Shown here: one piece after another, positions 33,644-42,872 of the stretch
Numbering within the stretch: the first letter of the stretch is position 1
Layout: each line of letters starts with the position of its first letter
Source: Mycobacterium sp. E3251
GTDB taxonomy: Bacteria; Actinomycetota; Actinomycetes; Mycobacteriales; Mycobacteriaceae
Assembly: GCF_001666835.1 (NCBI RefSeq)
Contig: NZ_LZJF01000122.1
Coordinates: forward strand, 33,397-97,396
DNA length: 64,000 bases
Reading direction: 5' to 3'
Notes under the pieces: generated by a model
What the model saw: only the letters and a program-made list of their open reading frames with translations
Told to the model about the DNA's origin: nothing
Databases searched by the model: none
Made by a program: the position numbers and the translations under genes

Positions 33644-35053
33644 ATGACCGACACTGGTTCCGGTTCAACACAGAGTTCGAAATCCGCCCGCTCGCGTCGC
33701 AAACGCAAAGACCAGCAGAGCGGGATCGGGCTGCAACCCCACAAGCGCACCGGCGTCGACATCGCCATCGCGCTGCTCACCCCGCTGATGGGCCAGGAAT
33801 TCCTGGACAAGTACCGGCTGCGCGATCCGGTCAACCGGGGGCTGCAGTACGGCACGAAGACTGTCTTCTCCACCGCCGCCGCCGCGTCCCGCGAGTTCAA
33901 GCGGCTGCAGAACCTGCGCGGCGGACCGACCCGGCTGAAGTCGAGCGGCAAGGACTACTTCGACCTGACCCCCGACGACGACCAGAAGATGATCGTCGAG
34001 ACGCTCAGCGAATTCGCCGAGGAGGTACTGCGGCCCGCGGCGCACGACGCCGACGAGGCGGCGACCTACCCACCGGACCTGATCGCCAAGGCAGCGGAGT
34101 TGGGCATCACCGCGATCAACATCCCCGAGGACTTCGACGGCATCGCCGCGCACCGCTCCAGCGTGACCAACGTGCTGGTGGCCGAGGCGCTCGCCTACGG
34201 CGACATGGGTCTCGCGTTGCCGATCCTGGCCCCCGGGGGCGTGGCCGCCGCGCTGACCCACTGGGGCAGCGCGGACCAGCAGGCCACCTATCTGCACGAG
34301 TTCGCCGGCGAGAACGTCCCCCAGGCCTGCGTCGCGATCGCCGAGCCGCAACCGCTCTTCGACCCCACCCGCCTGAAGACCACCGCGGTGCGGACGCCGA
34401 GCGGCTATCGCCTCGATGGCGTGAAGTCGTTGGTCCCGGCGGCGGCCGACGCTGAGTTGTTCGTCGTCGGAGCGCAGCTGGAGGGGCGGCTCGCGCTGTT
34501 CATCGTCGAGTCGTCGACGAAAGGCCTTACCGTCAAGGCGGATCCGAGCATGGGCATCCGAGCGGCGGCCCTGGGCCACGTCGAGCTGTCCGGCGTGACC
34601 GTCCCGCTGAGCGCGCGGCTGGGCGAGGACGAGGCAACCGATGACGACTACTCGGAGGCCATCGCGCTGTCCCGGCTGGGCTGGGCGGCGCTGGCGGTGG
34701 GCACCTCCCACGCGGTGCTCGACTACGTCGTGCCCTACGTGAAGGAGCGCGAGGCCTTCGGCGAGCCGATCGCGCATCGTCAGGCCGTGGCGTTCATGTG
34801 CGCCAACATCGCGATCGAGCTGGACGGGCTGCGACTGATCACCTGGCGCGGCGCGGCGCGGGCCGAACAGGGCCTGCCCTTCATTCGCGAGGCGGCGCTG
34901 GCCAAGCGGCTGGGCGCCGACAAGGGCATGCAGATAGGCCTGGACGGCGTGCAGTTGCTCGGCGGCCACGGCTTCACCAAAGAACACCCGGTCGAGCGTT
35001 GGTATCGCGACCTGCGGGCCATCGGCGTCGCCGAGGGCGTCGTAGTCATCTAA
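33644..35053 (+). CDS. fadE24: Acyl-CoA dehydrogenase FadE24
   Basis: A 469-residue flavin acyl-CoA dehydrogenase with an N-terminal extension of about 100 residues (SARSRRKRKDQQSGIGLQPHKRTG) before the dehydrogenase domain. Domain features include ETLSEFAEEVLRPAAHDAD, EALAYGDMGLALPILAPGG, and the C-terminal LLGGHGFTKEHPVERWYRDLRA. The short end GVAEGVVVI replaces the usual EGT region. It is followed after 20 bases by fadE23 in the order known from M. tuberculosis; they probably form a heteromeric dehydrogenase. Confidence 0.93.
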   Translation: MTDTGSGSTQSSKSARSRRKRKDQQSGIGLQPHKRTGVDIAIALLTPLMGQEFLDKYRLRDPVNRGLQYGTKTVFSTAAAASREFKRLQNLRGGPTRLKSSGKDYFDLTPDDDQKMIVETLSEFAEEVLRPAAHDADEAATYPPDLIAKAAELGITAINIPEDFDGIAAHRSSVTNVLVAEALAYGDMGLALPILAPGGVAAALTHWGSADQQATYLHEFAGENVPQACVAIAEPQPLFDPTRLKTTAVRTPSGYRLDGVKSLVPAAADAELFVVGAQLEGRLALFIVESSTKGLTVKADPSMGIRAAALGHVELSGVTVPLSARLGEDEATDDDYSEAIALSRLGWAALAVGTSHAVLDYVVPYVKEREAFGEPIAHRQAVAFMCANIAIELDGLRLITWRGAARAEQGLPFIREAALAKRLGADKGMQIGLDGVQLLGGHGFTKEHPVERWYRDLRAIGVAEGVVVI

Positions 35054-35073
35054 CACGAGCTGAAAGTTCAACC

Positions 35074-36279
35074 ATGGCAATCAATCTGGAACTGCCCCGC
35101 AAGCTGCAAGCGGTCGTCGTGAAGACCCATCAGGGCGCGGCGGAGCTGATGCGGCCGATCGCGCGCAAGTACGACCTCAAGGAGCACGCCTACCCGGTCG
35201 AACTCGACACGCTGTACAACCTGTTCGCCGGCGCCTCGGAATCGATCGAATTCGCCGGGGCCGACAACCTGGGCGATGAAAACCAAGACAGGGACCAAAA
35301 CCACAACGGCGCCAACATGGCCGCCCTGCTGCAGACGTTGGAGGCCTGCTGGGGCGACGTCGCGATGATGTTGTCGGTCCCCTATCAGGGCTTGGGCAAC
35401 GCGGCCATCTCCGCCGTCGCCACCGAAGAACAGCTGGAACGCCTGGGCAAGGTGTGGGCGGCGATGGCCATCACCGAACCGGGCTTCGGCTCTGACTCGG
35501 CGGCGGTATCGACCACCGCCAAGCTGGACGGCGACGAGTACGTGATCAACGGCGAAAAGATCTATGTCACCGCCGGTTCGCGCGCCACCCACATCGTGGT
35601 GTGGGCCACGCTGGACAAGTCGCAGGGGCGCGCGGCGATCAAGTCGTTCATCGTCCCGCGCGAGCACCCCGGCGTCACGGTCGAACGGCTCGAACGCAAG
35701 CTCGGCATCAAAGGCTCCGACACCGCGGCGATCCGGTTCGACAACGTCCGCATCCCCAAGGAGAATCTGCTGGGGAACCCGGAAATCGAAGTCGGCAAAG
35801 GCTTTTCCGGCGTGATGGAGACGTTCGACAACACCCGGCCGATTGTGGCCGCCATGGCCATCGGCGTCGGGCGCGCCGCCCTGGAGGAAATCCGCAAGAT
35901 CCTCACCGAGGCCGGGGTGGAGATCTCCTACGACAAACCGTCACACGCCCAGAGCGCCGCGGCGGCCGAGTTCCTGCGGATGGAGGCCGACTGGGAGGCC
36001 GCCTACCTGCTGGCGCTACGTGCGGCGTGGCAGGCCGACAACAAGATCCCCAACTCCAAAGAGGCGTCGATGAGTAAGGCCAAGGCCGGCCGCATGGCCA
36101 GCGACGTCACCCTCAAAACGGTTGAATTGGCTGGCACCGCAGGCTATTCCGAGCAATCAATGCTGGAGAAGTGGGCGCGCGACTCCAAGATCCTGGACAT
36201 CTTCGAGGGCACCCAGCAGATCCAGCAGCTGGTGGTCGCCCGCCGCCTGCTTGGCCTGTCGTCGGCCGAGCTCAAATAG
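35074..36279 (+). CDS. fadE23: Acyl-CoA dehydrogenase FadE23
   Basis: A 401-residue partner of FadE24. FAD/substrate motifs are MAITEPGFGSDSAAV (about residues 129-143) and YVINGEKIYVTAG; the catalytic base is probably the Glu in LDIFEGTQQIQQL near the C-terminus. It introduces the alpha-beta double bond in an acyl-CoA whose identity is not clear. ATG 35074 follows the fadE24 stop by 20 bases. Between it and the convergent reductase lies an inverted-repeat element. Confidence 0.95.
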   Translation: MAINLELPRKLQAVVVKTHQGAAELMRPIARKYDLKEHAYPVELDTLYNLFAGASESIEFAGADNLGDENQDRDQNHNGANMAALLQTLEACWGDVAMMLSVPYQGLGNAAISAVATEEQLERLGKVWAAMAITEPGFGSDSAAVSTTAKLDGDEYVINGEKIYVTAGSRATHIVVWATLDKSQGRAAIKSFIVPREHPGVTVERLERKLGIKGSDTAAIRFDNVRIPKENLLGNPEIEVGKGFSGVMETFDNTRPIVAAMAIGVGRAALEEIRKILTEAGVEISYDKPSHAQSAAAAEFLRMEADWEAAYLLALRAAWQADNKIPNSKEASMSKAKAGRMASDVTLKTVELAGTAGYSEQSMLEKWARDSKILDIFEGTQQIQQLVVARRLLGLSSAELK

Positions 36280-36290
36280 CCCCCGGTCCG

Positions 36291-36352
36291 CGCCGAACGT
36301 GCAACCATGGCGGGAATTCGGCGATTTCTTCGCCCTGAGTGCACGTTCGGCG
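36291..36352. repeat. Inverted-repeat element between convergent genes
   Basis: Perfect 13-bp arms (CGCCGAACGTGCA at 36291-36303, TGCACGTTCGGCG at 36340-36352) enclose a 36-base loop that itself contains a smaller hairpin (GGCGA 36320-36324, TCGCC 36330-36334). It can fold as a terminator for both fadE23 and the aldo/keto reductase. Its form resembles short interspersed repeats seen widely in non-tuberculous mycobacteria. Confidence 0.75.
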
Positions 36353-36356
36353 AAAC

Positions 36357-37214
36357 TTAGGCGCCGACCGCGTTCAGCCGCTCGCGCACGTCGCCGTCGA
36401 GTTCGATGGACGCGGCGTCCAGGTTCTCCTCGAGGTGTCGCACCGACGACGTCCCCGGGATCAGCAGCACGTTGGGCGCCAGGCTCAGCGTCCACGCCAA
36501 CGCCACCTGCGCCGGCGTACGCCCCAGCCGCTCGGCGGCGTCGACGACGAGTTGGTGAGTGAGCACCGGGTTGGGTCGCATGAAGGCGGCCCCGAGGGGG
36601 AAGAACGGAACGAACGCGATCCCGCGCGCGGCACACTCGGCCAGCACCGGCGCCGAATCGCGCTGAACCAGGTTGAACGCGTTTTGCACGCAGGCGATTT
36701 CGGTGCGCTCGCACGCATGCAGCAGGTGTTCGCGGTTGACATTGCTCAGCCCGATGCCGCCGATCAGCCCCTCGTCACGGGCTTCGATCATGACCGACAG
36801 CTGGTCGTCGAACAGCTGATCCGGCCCGTCGCTTTCGAACACGCGCAGGTTGACCACGGCCAGCTGCTCGACACCGAGGGCCCGCAGGTTCGTCTCGATG
36901 TCGCGGCGCAAGTCCGCCGGCGCGTCGACCGGCAGCCAGCCGCCGCTGCCGTCGCGACGCCCGCCCACCTTGCTCACCAGCGCCAGGTTCTCCGGATAGG
37001 GATGCAGCGCCTCGCGGATGAGTTCATTGGCCACGTCGGGACCGTAGAACTGGGCGGTGTCGATGTGGTCGACGCCGAGTTCGACCGCCCGCCGCAGCAC
37101 GGCCAGCGCCTCACCGCGGTCGCGGGGCGGACCGAACGCGTTCGGGCCCGGCAACTGCATGGCGCCGAAGCCCACCCGGGAGACCGAAAAGCGACCAAGT
37201 GGAAAGGAATCCAT
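36357..37214 (-). CDS. Aldo/keto reductase (YdbC-like)
   Basis: A 285-residue NADPH-dependent (beta/alpha)8 reductase. Catalytic Asp, Tyr and Lys are present in HIDTAQFYGP and LVSKVGGR. The position of the usual catalytic His has Asn instead (LAVVNLRV), as in the YdbC subfamily of aldo/keto reductases. The cofactor-binding end LLIPGTSSVRHLEENLDA is intact. It is divergent from the next quinone-oxidoreductase-like gene with only 22 bases between start codons. Confidence 0.87.
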   Translation of the reverse strand: MDSFPLGRFSVSRVGFGAMQLPGPNAFGPPRDRGEALAVLRRAVELGVDHIDTAQFYGPDVANELIREALHPYPENLALVSKVGGRRDGSGGWLPVDAPADLRRDIETNLRALGVEQLAVVNLRVFESDGPDQLFDDQLSVMIEARDEGLIGGIGLSNVNREHLLHACERTEIACVQNAFNLVQRDSAPVLAECAARGIAFVPFFPLGAAFMRPNPVLTHQLVVDAAERLGRTPAQVALAWTLSLAPNVLLIPGTSSVRHLEENLDAASIELDGDVRERLNAVGA

Positions 37215-37236
37215 ACCGTGAGGTTAGCGTCGGGGG

Positions 37237-38235
37237 ATGGACACGTTTCAAGCGCTCGTCGCTCGCGAAGATGGTGACCGGATAACCGCGTCGGTCGAGA
37301 CCTTGAGCCCCTCCGACCTGCCGCCCGGTGAGGTGACGATCCGGGTGCTCTATTCAAGCGTCAACTACAAGGACGCGCTGGCGCTGACCCCCGGCGGCGG
37401 CGTGGTGCGCAGCTACCCCGTGGTGCCGGGCATCGACCTGACCGGTGAGGTAGTCGAGTCGCAATCACCCGACTTCAACGTCGGCGAGAAGGTGCTGGCC
37501 CACGGGTACCAGATCGGCACCGGACACCACGGCGGCTACGCCGAATACGCGCGGCTGCCGGGCGACCAGGTCGTCGCACTCGGCTCGTTGAGCCCGCACG
37601 AGGGCGCCGCGATCGGCACCGCCGGCTTCACCGCCGCGATGAGCGTGCAGGCGTTGATCGACCGGGGCATCGAACCCGGCGCCGGGTCGGTGGTCGTCAC
37701 CGGCGCCTCCGGTGGTGTCGGCTCGGTCAGCGTGGACCTGCTGGCCGCCAAGGGCTATCGGGTGGTCGCCTCGACCGGCAAGGAGGAGGCGGCCGGGCTG
37801 CTGAAAGAGCTTGGCGCCGCGGAGGTTATCGGGCGGCTGCCGGAAGACCCCGACGCCAAACCGCGGCCGCTGGCCAAGGCGCGCTGGGCGGCCGCGGTCG
37901 ACTGCGTCGGCGGCGCGACCCTGGCCGACGTGCTCAGCGCCGTCGACTACGGCGGTGCGGTGGCCTGCAGCGGCCTCACCGGTGGCCCGGGATTGAAGAC
38001 CACGGTGATGCCGTTCATCCTGCGCGGCATCGCGCTGCTCGGGATGGATTCGGTGCAGATGCCGATCGGCCCGCGCCGCAAACTGTGGGCGCTGCTGGGC
38101 GATTCGTTGCGCCCGCGTCATGTCGACGCACTCACCAGCGACGTCGACATCAGGGATGTGGTCGATGTGCTGGATCGGGTGCGCGCCGGCAAGTTCACCG
38201 GGCGGGCGGTGGTGCGGGTCGCCGGCGGATTCTGA
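37237..38235 (+). CDS. YhdH/AcuI-type MDR oxidoreductase (acrylyl-CoA reductase-like)
   Basis: A 332-residue zinc-free medium-chain dehydrogenase. Characteristic segments are SVNYKDALALTPGGGVVRSYPVVPGIDLTGEVV (start and end shown only as family core), HGYQIGTGHHGGYAEYA, GTAGFTAAMSVQAL and the NADPH site VTGASGGVGSVSVDLLA. The family reduces acrylyl-CoA or quinone-like enones. It is probably co-transcribed with fadB4 (22-base gap). Confidence 0.87.
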   Translation: MDTFQALVAREDGDRITASVETLSPSDLPPGEVTIRVLYSSVNYKDALALTPGGGVVRSYPVVPGIDLTGEVVESQSPDFNVGEKVLAHGYQIGTGHHGGYAEYARLPGDQVVALGSLSPHEGAAIGTAGFTAAMSVQALIDRGIEPGAGSVVVTGASGGVGSVSVDLLAAKGYRVVASTGKEEAAGLLKELGAAEVIGRLPEDPDAKPRPLAKARWAAAVDCVGGATLADVLSAVDYGGAVACSGLTGGPGLKTTVMPFILRGIALLGMDSVQMPIGPRRKLWALLGDSLRPRHVDALTSDVDIRDVVDVLDRVRAGKFTGRAVVRVAGGF

Positions 38236-38257
38236 GCCGGCAGTAGGCTGACCGACC

Positions 38258-39229
38258 ATGCGAGCTGCACGGGTGATTCGGCTGGACGGTCCGGACGCGA
38301 TCGAGGTGGCGGAGATCGACGAACCGTCGGGTGACGGCGTGGTCGTGGATGTGTACGCCGCCGGTGCCGCCTTCCCCGACGCCCTACTGACGCGGGGCCT
38401 GTACCAGTACCGCCCCGAGCCGCCGTTCGTGCTGGGAGCCGAGATCGCGGGGGTGGTGCGTTCGGCGCCGGACGGCGCACACGTGCAGGCCGGCGACCGG
38501 GTCGTCGGACTGACGATGCTGTCCGGCGGCATGGCCGAGGTCGCGATCCTGCAACCCGACCGGGTGTTCAAGCTCCCCGACAACGTCGGTTTCGAGGCGG
38601 GCGCCGGCCTGCTGTTCAACGACCTCACGGTGTACTTCGCCCTGACCGTGCGTGGCCGGCTGGCCCAGGGCGAGACGGTGCTGGTGCACGGCGCGGCCGG
38701 CGGCATCGGAACATCGACGCTGCGGCTGGCATCGCTGCTCGGGGCGTCGCGCACCATCGCGGTCGTCAGCACCGAACAGAAGGCGGACGTCGCGACCGCC
38801 GCCGGGGCCACCGACGTGGTGCTGGCCGACGGGTTCAAGGACGCGGTCAAGGAGCTCACCGGCGGCCGCGGCGTCGACGTCGTGCTCGACCCGGTCGGCG
38901 GCGACCGGTTCACCGACTCGCTCCGCTCGCTCGCCCCGGGCGGGCGGCTGCTGGTCGTCGGCTTCACCGGCGGCGACATTCCCACCGTCAAGGTGAATCG
39001 GTTGCTGCTCAACAACATTGACGTGGTAGGCGTGGGCTGGGGCGCCTGGACGGCGACGCATCCGAACGCGCTGGCCGAGCAGTGGGCCGGACTGGAGAAG
39101 TTGCTTGCCTCGGGTCGGCTGGCTCCCCCCGACCCGGAGGTCTACCCCCTGGACGACGCCGCCGCCGCGGTCGCGTCCCTGGAGAACCGCACCGCCAAAG
39201 GCAAGGTCGTGGTGCGCGTCCGCGACTGA
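38258..39229 (+). CDS. fadB4: NADPH quinone oxidoreductase-like FadB4
   Basis: A 323-residue zeta-crystallin-type MDR enzyme; the length and position after fadE24/fadE23 match M. tuberculosis FadB4 (Rv3141). NADPH-binding is shown by VLVHGAAGGIGTSTLRLA; VLGAEIAGVV and FNDLTVYFALTVRGRL are typical of the family. It lacks Zn-ligand cysteines. The reaction in lipid metabolism is unproven. It is separated from the fadE pair by an inserted aldo/keto reductase and a YhdH-like gene. Confidence 0.9.
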   Translation: MRAARVIRLDGPDAIEVAEIDEPSGDGVVVDVYAAGAAFPDALLTRGLYQYRPEPPFVLGAEIAGVVRSAPDGAHVQAGDRVVGLTMLSGGMAEVAILQPDRVFKLPDNVGFEAGAGLLFNDLTVYFALTVRGRLAQGETVLVHGAAGGIGTSTLRLASLLGASRTIAVVSTEQKADVATAAGATDVVLADGFKDAVKELTGGRGVDVVLDPVGGDRFTDSLRSLAPGGRLLVVGFTGGDIPTVKVNRLLLNNIDVVGVGWGAWTATHPNALAEQWAGLEKLLASGRLAPPDPEVYPLDDAAAAVASLENRTAKGKVVVRVRD

Positions 39230-39344
39230 CGCGATGGGCCGAACCGGCCGCGCCCGGTCGTGTGACATTCGCAGGATTCGATAGCGCGGGCGATATCAAA
39301 TCCCGGTACCGGGCATGGTCCGCCCTTGTGCAGGCCCGGAACAA

Positions 39345-39360
39345 AAAGTAATGTCACTTT
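39345..39360. promoter_or_regulatory. Imperfect palindrome upstream of catabolic operon
   Basis: AAAGTAATGTCACTTT matches its own reverse complement at 12 of 16 positions and lies 32 bases before the first gene start. It is a candidate operator for the TetR regulator encoded within the operon at 43762. Confidence 0.4.
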
Positions 39361-39391
39361 CAGTTTTAGCCGCCGCAGCCGGGAGTCAGCC

Positions 39392-40483
39392 ATGGAATCC
39401 TTCGTCCACTTGCGAAAAGGGAAAACGCCACGCCGCCTGCACGCCGACCTGGACGGGCTGAAGGACGACGAGCTGGGCCGGGGCGGATTCACCGGCCGCA
39501 CGGCGAACCTCTACCGCCGCCACGACCCCACCGCCTACCGGTCGGTCGGCCCGCTGCGCCCCGTCGACGTGCTGGCCGGTGAGCTCAAGCCCAGCGACGC
39601 CACCGACGCCAACGGCGCTCCCCTGCTGATGTTCAGCAACGCCGACTGCCGAATCCTGTTGAGCCGCCGCCACGAGCCGATGCCGTTCTACGCCCGCCAT
39701 GTCGACGGGGACCTGCTGTGCTTCGTCCACCAGGGTGCCGGCCTGCTCGAAACGGAGTTCGGGCCGCTGCGCTACCGCGACGGCGACTGGGTCTACATCC
39801 CGAAGGCCTGCACCTGGCGCCAGGTGCCGGACAGCGAGACGACGATGCTGATGATCGAGGCGACCGACGAGTTCCGGGTTCCGCCACCCGGGCCGCTGGG
39901 TCGCCACTTCCCGTTCGACCCGTCGCAGGCCACCATTCCCGAACCGGCGCCCATCGACGACGACGGCAGGGACGAGTACGAGGTCCGGCTCGTCCATGAT
40001 GGTGGCCCCACAACGCTGTTCTACCAACACAATCCGCTCGACATCGAAGGCTGGCGCGGCGACAACTTTCCGTTCACGTTCAACATCGCCGACTACAACG
40101 TGGTCACCTCCGACAGCGTCCACCTGCCGCCGACGGTCCACCTGTTCATGCAGGCCACCGGCGTCTACGTGATGAACTTTTTGCCGAAGCCCGCGGAAGG
40201 CGTCTCCGGCACCGAACGCACACCCTGGTATCACCGCAATGTCGACTACGACGAGATCGCCTTCTTCCACGGCGGCTCGCTCTACGGCATTCCGATGCCG
40301 CCCGGCCTGATTTCCCATGCGCCGCAAGGCGTCCACCACGGCGCACCGGAGAAGGCGCGGGAACGGGCGCGCCGCAAGTTCGACGAGTACTCCCGCGTCG
40401 ATTGGCAAGTGATCGCCGTCGACACCCGCCGGCGTCTGACCCCGTCGGCCGAGGTGCTGGCGCACGACCTAGGACAACACTGA
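39392..40483 (+). CDS. Homogentisate 1,2-dioxygenase-like cupin protein
   Basis: A 363-residue bicupin of the homogentisate dioxygenase (HGD) family, which opens aromatic rings with Fe(II) and O2. Likely metal-ligand region: WYHRNVDYDE followed by ISHAPQGVHHGAPE near the C-terminus. It is shorter than typical HGD (about 430) and the His-to-Glu spacing differs by one residue from the human enzyme, so the substrate may differ. GGGAG lies 6 bases before ATG 39392. First gene of the operon; alternatives are other ring-cleaving cupins. Confidence 0.75.
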   Translation: MESFVHLRKGKTPRRLHADLDGLKDDELGRGGFTGRTANLYRRHDPTAYRSVGPLRPVDVLAGELKPSDATDANGAPLLMFSNADCRILLSRRHEPMPFYARHVDGDLLCFVHQGAGLLETEFGPLRYRDGDWVYIPKACTWRQVPDSETTMLMIEATDEFRVPPPGPLGRHFPFDPSQATIPEPAPIDDDGRDEYEVRLVHDGGPTTLFYQHNPLDIEGWRGDNFPFTFNIADYNVVTSDSVHLPPTVHLFMQATGVYVMNFLPKPAEGVSGTERTPWYHRNVDYDEIAFFHGGSLYGIPMPPGLISHAPQGVHHGAPEKARERARRKFDEYSRVDWQVIAVDTRRRLTPSAEVLAHDLGQH

Positions 40484-40485
40484 GC

Positions 40486-41667
40486 ATGACGACCCGCCAC
40501 GAATACGAACGCATCCCCTATCTCGTTGCCTTCCAGAACAGTTCCGGCGTCCGCGACGTGTACGGCGGCCTGGCCGAGATCACCGTGCTGGAGAGCTACC
40601 TGCTCAAGCCCATAGACAAGCCGTCGGACACCGTGCTCGTCTTCATGCACCCGATCGGCGGCGGGGCCTATTTGCCGATGATCAACGCGCTGGCCCGGGC
40701 CGGCCATCATGTCATCTACTGCAACAGCAGGTTCCGCGGCACCGACTCGGCGCTGCTGATGGAGAAGGTGGTCGAGGATCTCGGCGAGTGCATCAAGGAC
40801 GCCAAGAAGCGGCTGGGTTACCAGAAGGTGGTGCTGGCCGGGTGGAGCGGCGGCGGCTCGTTGTCGATGTTCTACCAGCAGCAGGCCCAGCACCCCACCA
40901 TCACCTCGAGCCCGTCCGGCGACGGCCCCGACCTGACCGCCCTGGACCTGCCCGCCGCCGACGGAATCATGCTGTTGGCGGCGCACATCAGCCGGCACGG
41001 CACGCTCACCGAATGGCTCGACGCGTCGATCCTCGACGAATCCGACCCCACCAAGCGCGATCCCGAGTTGGACCTGTACAACCCGGACAACCCGAACCAG
41101 CCGCCCTACACCCAGGAATTCCTGGCCCGCTACCGCAACGCGCAGATCGAACGCAACCGGCGCATCACCGCGTGGGTCAAGGACAAACTCGCCGAACTGC
41201 GGGCCGCCGGACGTCCGGACGAGGAGTTCTGTTTCGTCGTGCACGGCACCATGGCCGACCCGCGTTGGCTGGACCCGACCGTCGATCCCAACGAACGCAC
41301 CCCGGGAACGTGTTACCTGGGGGATCCTCAGGTAGTGAACATGAGCCCGGTCGGGTTGGCGCGCTTCTCCACGTTGCGCGGCTGGCTCTCGCAATGGAGT
41401 TACGACGAGGCCCGCGGCGACGGGGTGGCCTGCGGCGCCGACATCGCAATCCCCGCGCTGGTCATCGGCAACCTTGCCGACGACGCCTGCACGCCCAGCC
41501 ACACCCGGCGGCTCTACAACGCGATCGGCCATCACGACAAGGAGATGCACGAAATCCCCGGCGCCACCCACTATTACGCGGGCCTCGATCAGCGCGACAA
41601 ACTGCGCGCTGCCGTCGACATCGTCACCGACTGGCTGGTCCGCCACGACTTCGCGGACAAAGAATGA
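40486..41667 (+). CDS. Alpha/beta hydrolase
   Basis: A 393-residue alpha/beta-fold hydrolase. The oxyanion region is VFMHPIGGGAYLPM, the nucleophile elbow is GWSGGG (about residues 118-123), and a C-terminal His lies in IPGATHYYAG with an upstream Asp in GNLADDACTP. It starts 2 bases after the dioxygenase stop and overlaps the CoA-transferase start by ATGA. It probably hydrolyses a ring-cleavage product or ester, by analogy with other catabolic operons. Confidence 0.8.
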   Translation: MTTRHEYERIPYLVAFQNSSGVRDVYGGLAEITVLESYLLKPIDKPSDTVLVFMHPIGGGAYLPMINALARAGHHVIYCNSRFRGTDSALLMEKVVEDLGECIKDAKKRLGYQKVVLAGWSGGGSLSMFYQQQAQHPTITSSPSGDGPDLTALDLPAADGIMLLAAHISRHGTLTEWLDASILDESDPTKRDPELDLYNPDNPNQPPYTQEFLARYRNAQIERNRRITAWVKDKLAELRAAGRPDEEFCFVVHGTMADPRWLDPTVDPNERTPGTCYLGDPQVVNMSPVGLARFSTLRGWLSQWSYDEARGDGVACGADIAIPALVIGNLADDACTPSHTRRLYNAIGHHDKEMHEIPGATHYYAGLDQRDKLRAAVDIVTDWLVRHDFADKE

Positions 41668-42872
41668 GCGCGGCGGCGGGGCCGCTGGACGGCATCCGGG
41701 TGCTCGAACTGGGCACTCTGATCGCGGGCCCCTTCGCCGGGCGGCTACTCGGCGACATGGGCGCCGACGTCATCAAGGTGGAACCCCCCGGCGCCCCGGA
41801 CCCGTTGCGCACCTGGGGCCAGGCCGAGCTCGACGGGCAGCACGTCTTCTGGACGGTGCACGCGCGCAACAAGAGAGCGATCACCCTCGACCTGCGCCGG
41901 CCACGTGGCCGCGAACTGTTCTGCGGCCTCGTCGAGAAGTCCGACATCATCGTGGAGAACTTCCGCCCGGGGACGCTGGAGAAATGGGACCTGGGTTACG
42001 ACGTGCTGAGCGCCCGCAACCCGGGAATCATCCTGGTTCGGGTCTCGGGATACGGCCAGACCGGCCCCGACGCGCACAAGGCGGGATATGCCTCGGTGGC
42101 CGAGGCGGCCAGCGGGCTGCGCTATCTCAACGGTTTCCCGGGCGGCCCGCCGCCCCGGCTCGCACTCTCGCTGGGTGACACCCTGGCCGGCATGTTCGGC
42201 GCGCAAGGAGCGATGGCGGCGTTGTACCGTCGCAGCATCACCGGACGCGGCCAGGTGGTGGACGTCGCGCTGACCGAATCCTGTTTGGCCGTCCAGGAAT
42301 CCACCATCCCCGACTATGACCTGAGCGGTGTGGTGCGCGGGCCTTCGGGCACCCGGCTGGAGGGCATCGCGCCTTCCAACATCTATCGCAGCGCCGACGG
42401 CTCGTGGGTGGTGATCGCCGCCAACCAGGACACCGTCTTCGCCCGGCTGTGCAAGGCGATGGGGCGCCCGGAGCTGGCCGCCGACGACCGGTTCGCCACG
42501 CACGGCGCGCGCGGCCGCAATCAGGATGAGCTCGACGAGATCATCGGCGCCTGGGCCGCGGAACGCCAGCCCGGCGACATCATCGAAACCCTCAGCGCCG
42601 CAGGGGTGATCGCCGGGCCGATCAACACGGTCGCGGAGGTGGTCAACGACCCGCAGCTGCGCGCCCGCGGCATGCTGGTCGAACATTTCGATGAACGGCT
42701 CGGCCGGGACGTCCTGGGGCCGGGCATCGTGCCGGTGCTGTCGGAATCGCCGGGCCGCGTGCGCAACGCCGGGCCCGCCCGCCCGGGCCAGCACAACGAC
42801 GACGTCTACATCGGGCTGCTCGGCAAGACCGCTGCGGAGCTCGAGGAGTTACGGGCCGAGGAGGTGGTATGA
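41664..42872 (+). CDS. CaiB/BaiF family III CoA transferase
   Basis: A 402-residue class III CoA-transferase. N-terminal motif DGIRVLELGTLIAGPFAGRLLGDMGADVIKVE is present; the catalytic Asp is in LSLGDTLAGMFGA (about residue 172). Later motifs include GIAPSNIYRSADGSWVVIAANQ. It would move CoA between carboxylates so that the acid can enter beta-oxidation-type steps. It overlaps both neighbours by 4 bases. Confidence 0.92.
   Translation: MSAAAGPLDGIRVLELGTLIAGPFAGRLLGDMGADVIKVEPPGAPDPLRTWGQAELDGQHVFWTVHARNKRAITLDLRRPRGRELFCGLVEKSDIIVENFRPGTLEKWDLGYDVLSARNPGIILVRVSGYGQTGPDAHKAGYASVAEAASGLRYLNGFPGGPPPRLALSLGDTLAGMFGAQGAMAALYRRSITGRGQVVDVALTESCLAVQESTIPDYDLSGVVRGPSGTRLEGIAPSNIYRSADGSWVVIAANQDTVFARLCKAMGRPELAADDRFATHGARGRNQDELDEIIGAWAAERQPGDIIETLSAAGVIAGPINTVAEVVNDPQLRARGMLVEHFDERLGRDVLGPGIVPVLSESPGRVRNAGPARPGQHNDDVYIGLLGKTAAELEELRAEEVV

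Noticed and set aside
41745..42794. Minus-strand 349-codon frame opposite the CoA transferase
   Set aside because: It is antisense to a clear family III CoA transferase with overlapping start/stop signals on the plus strand.
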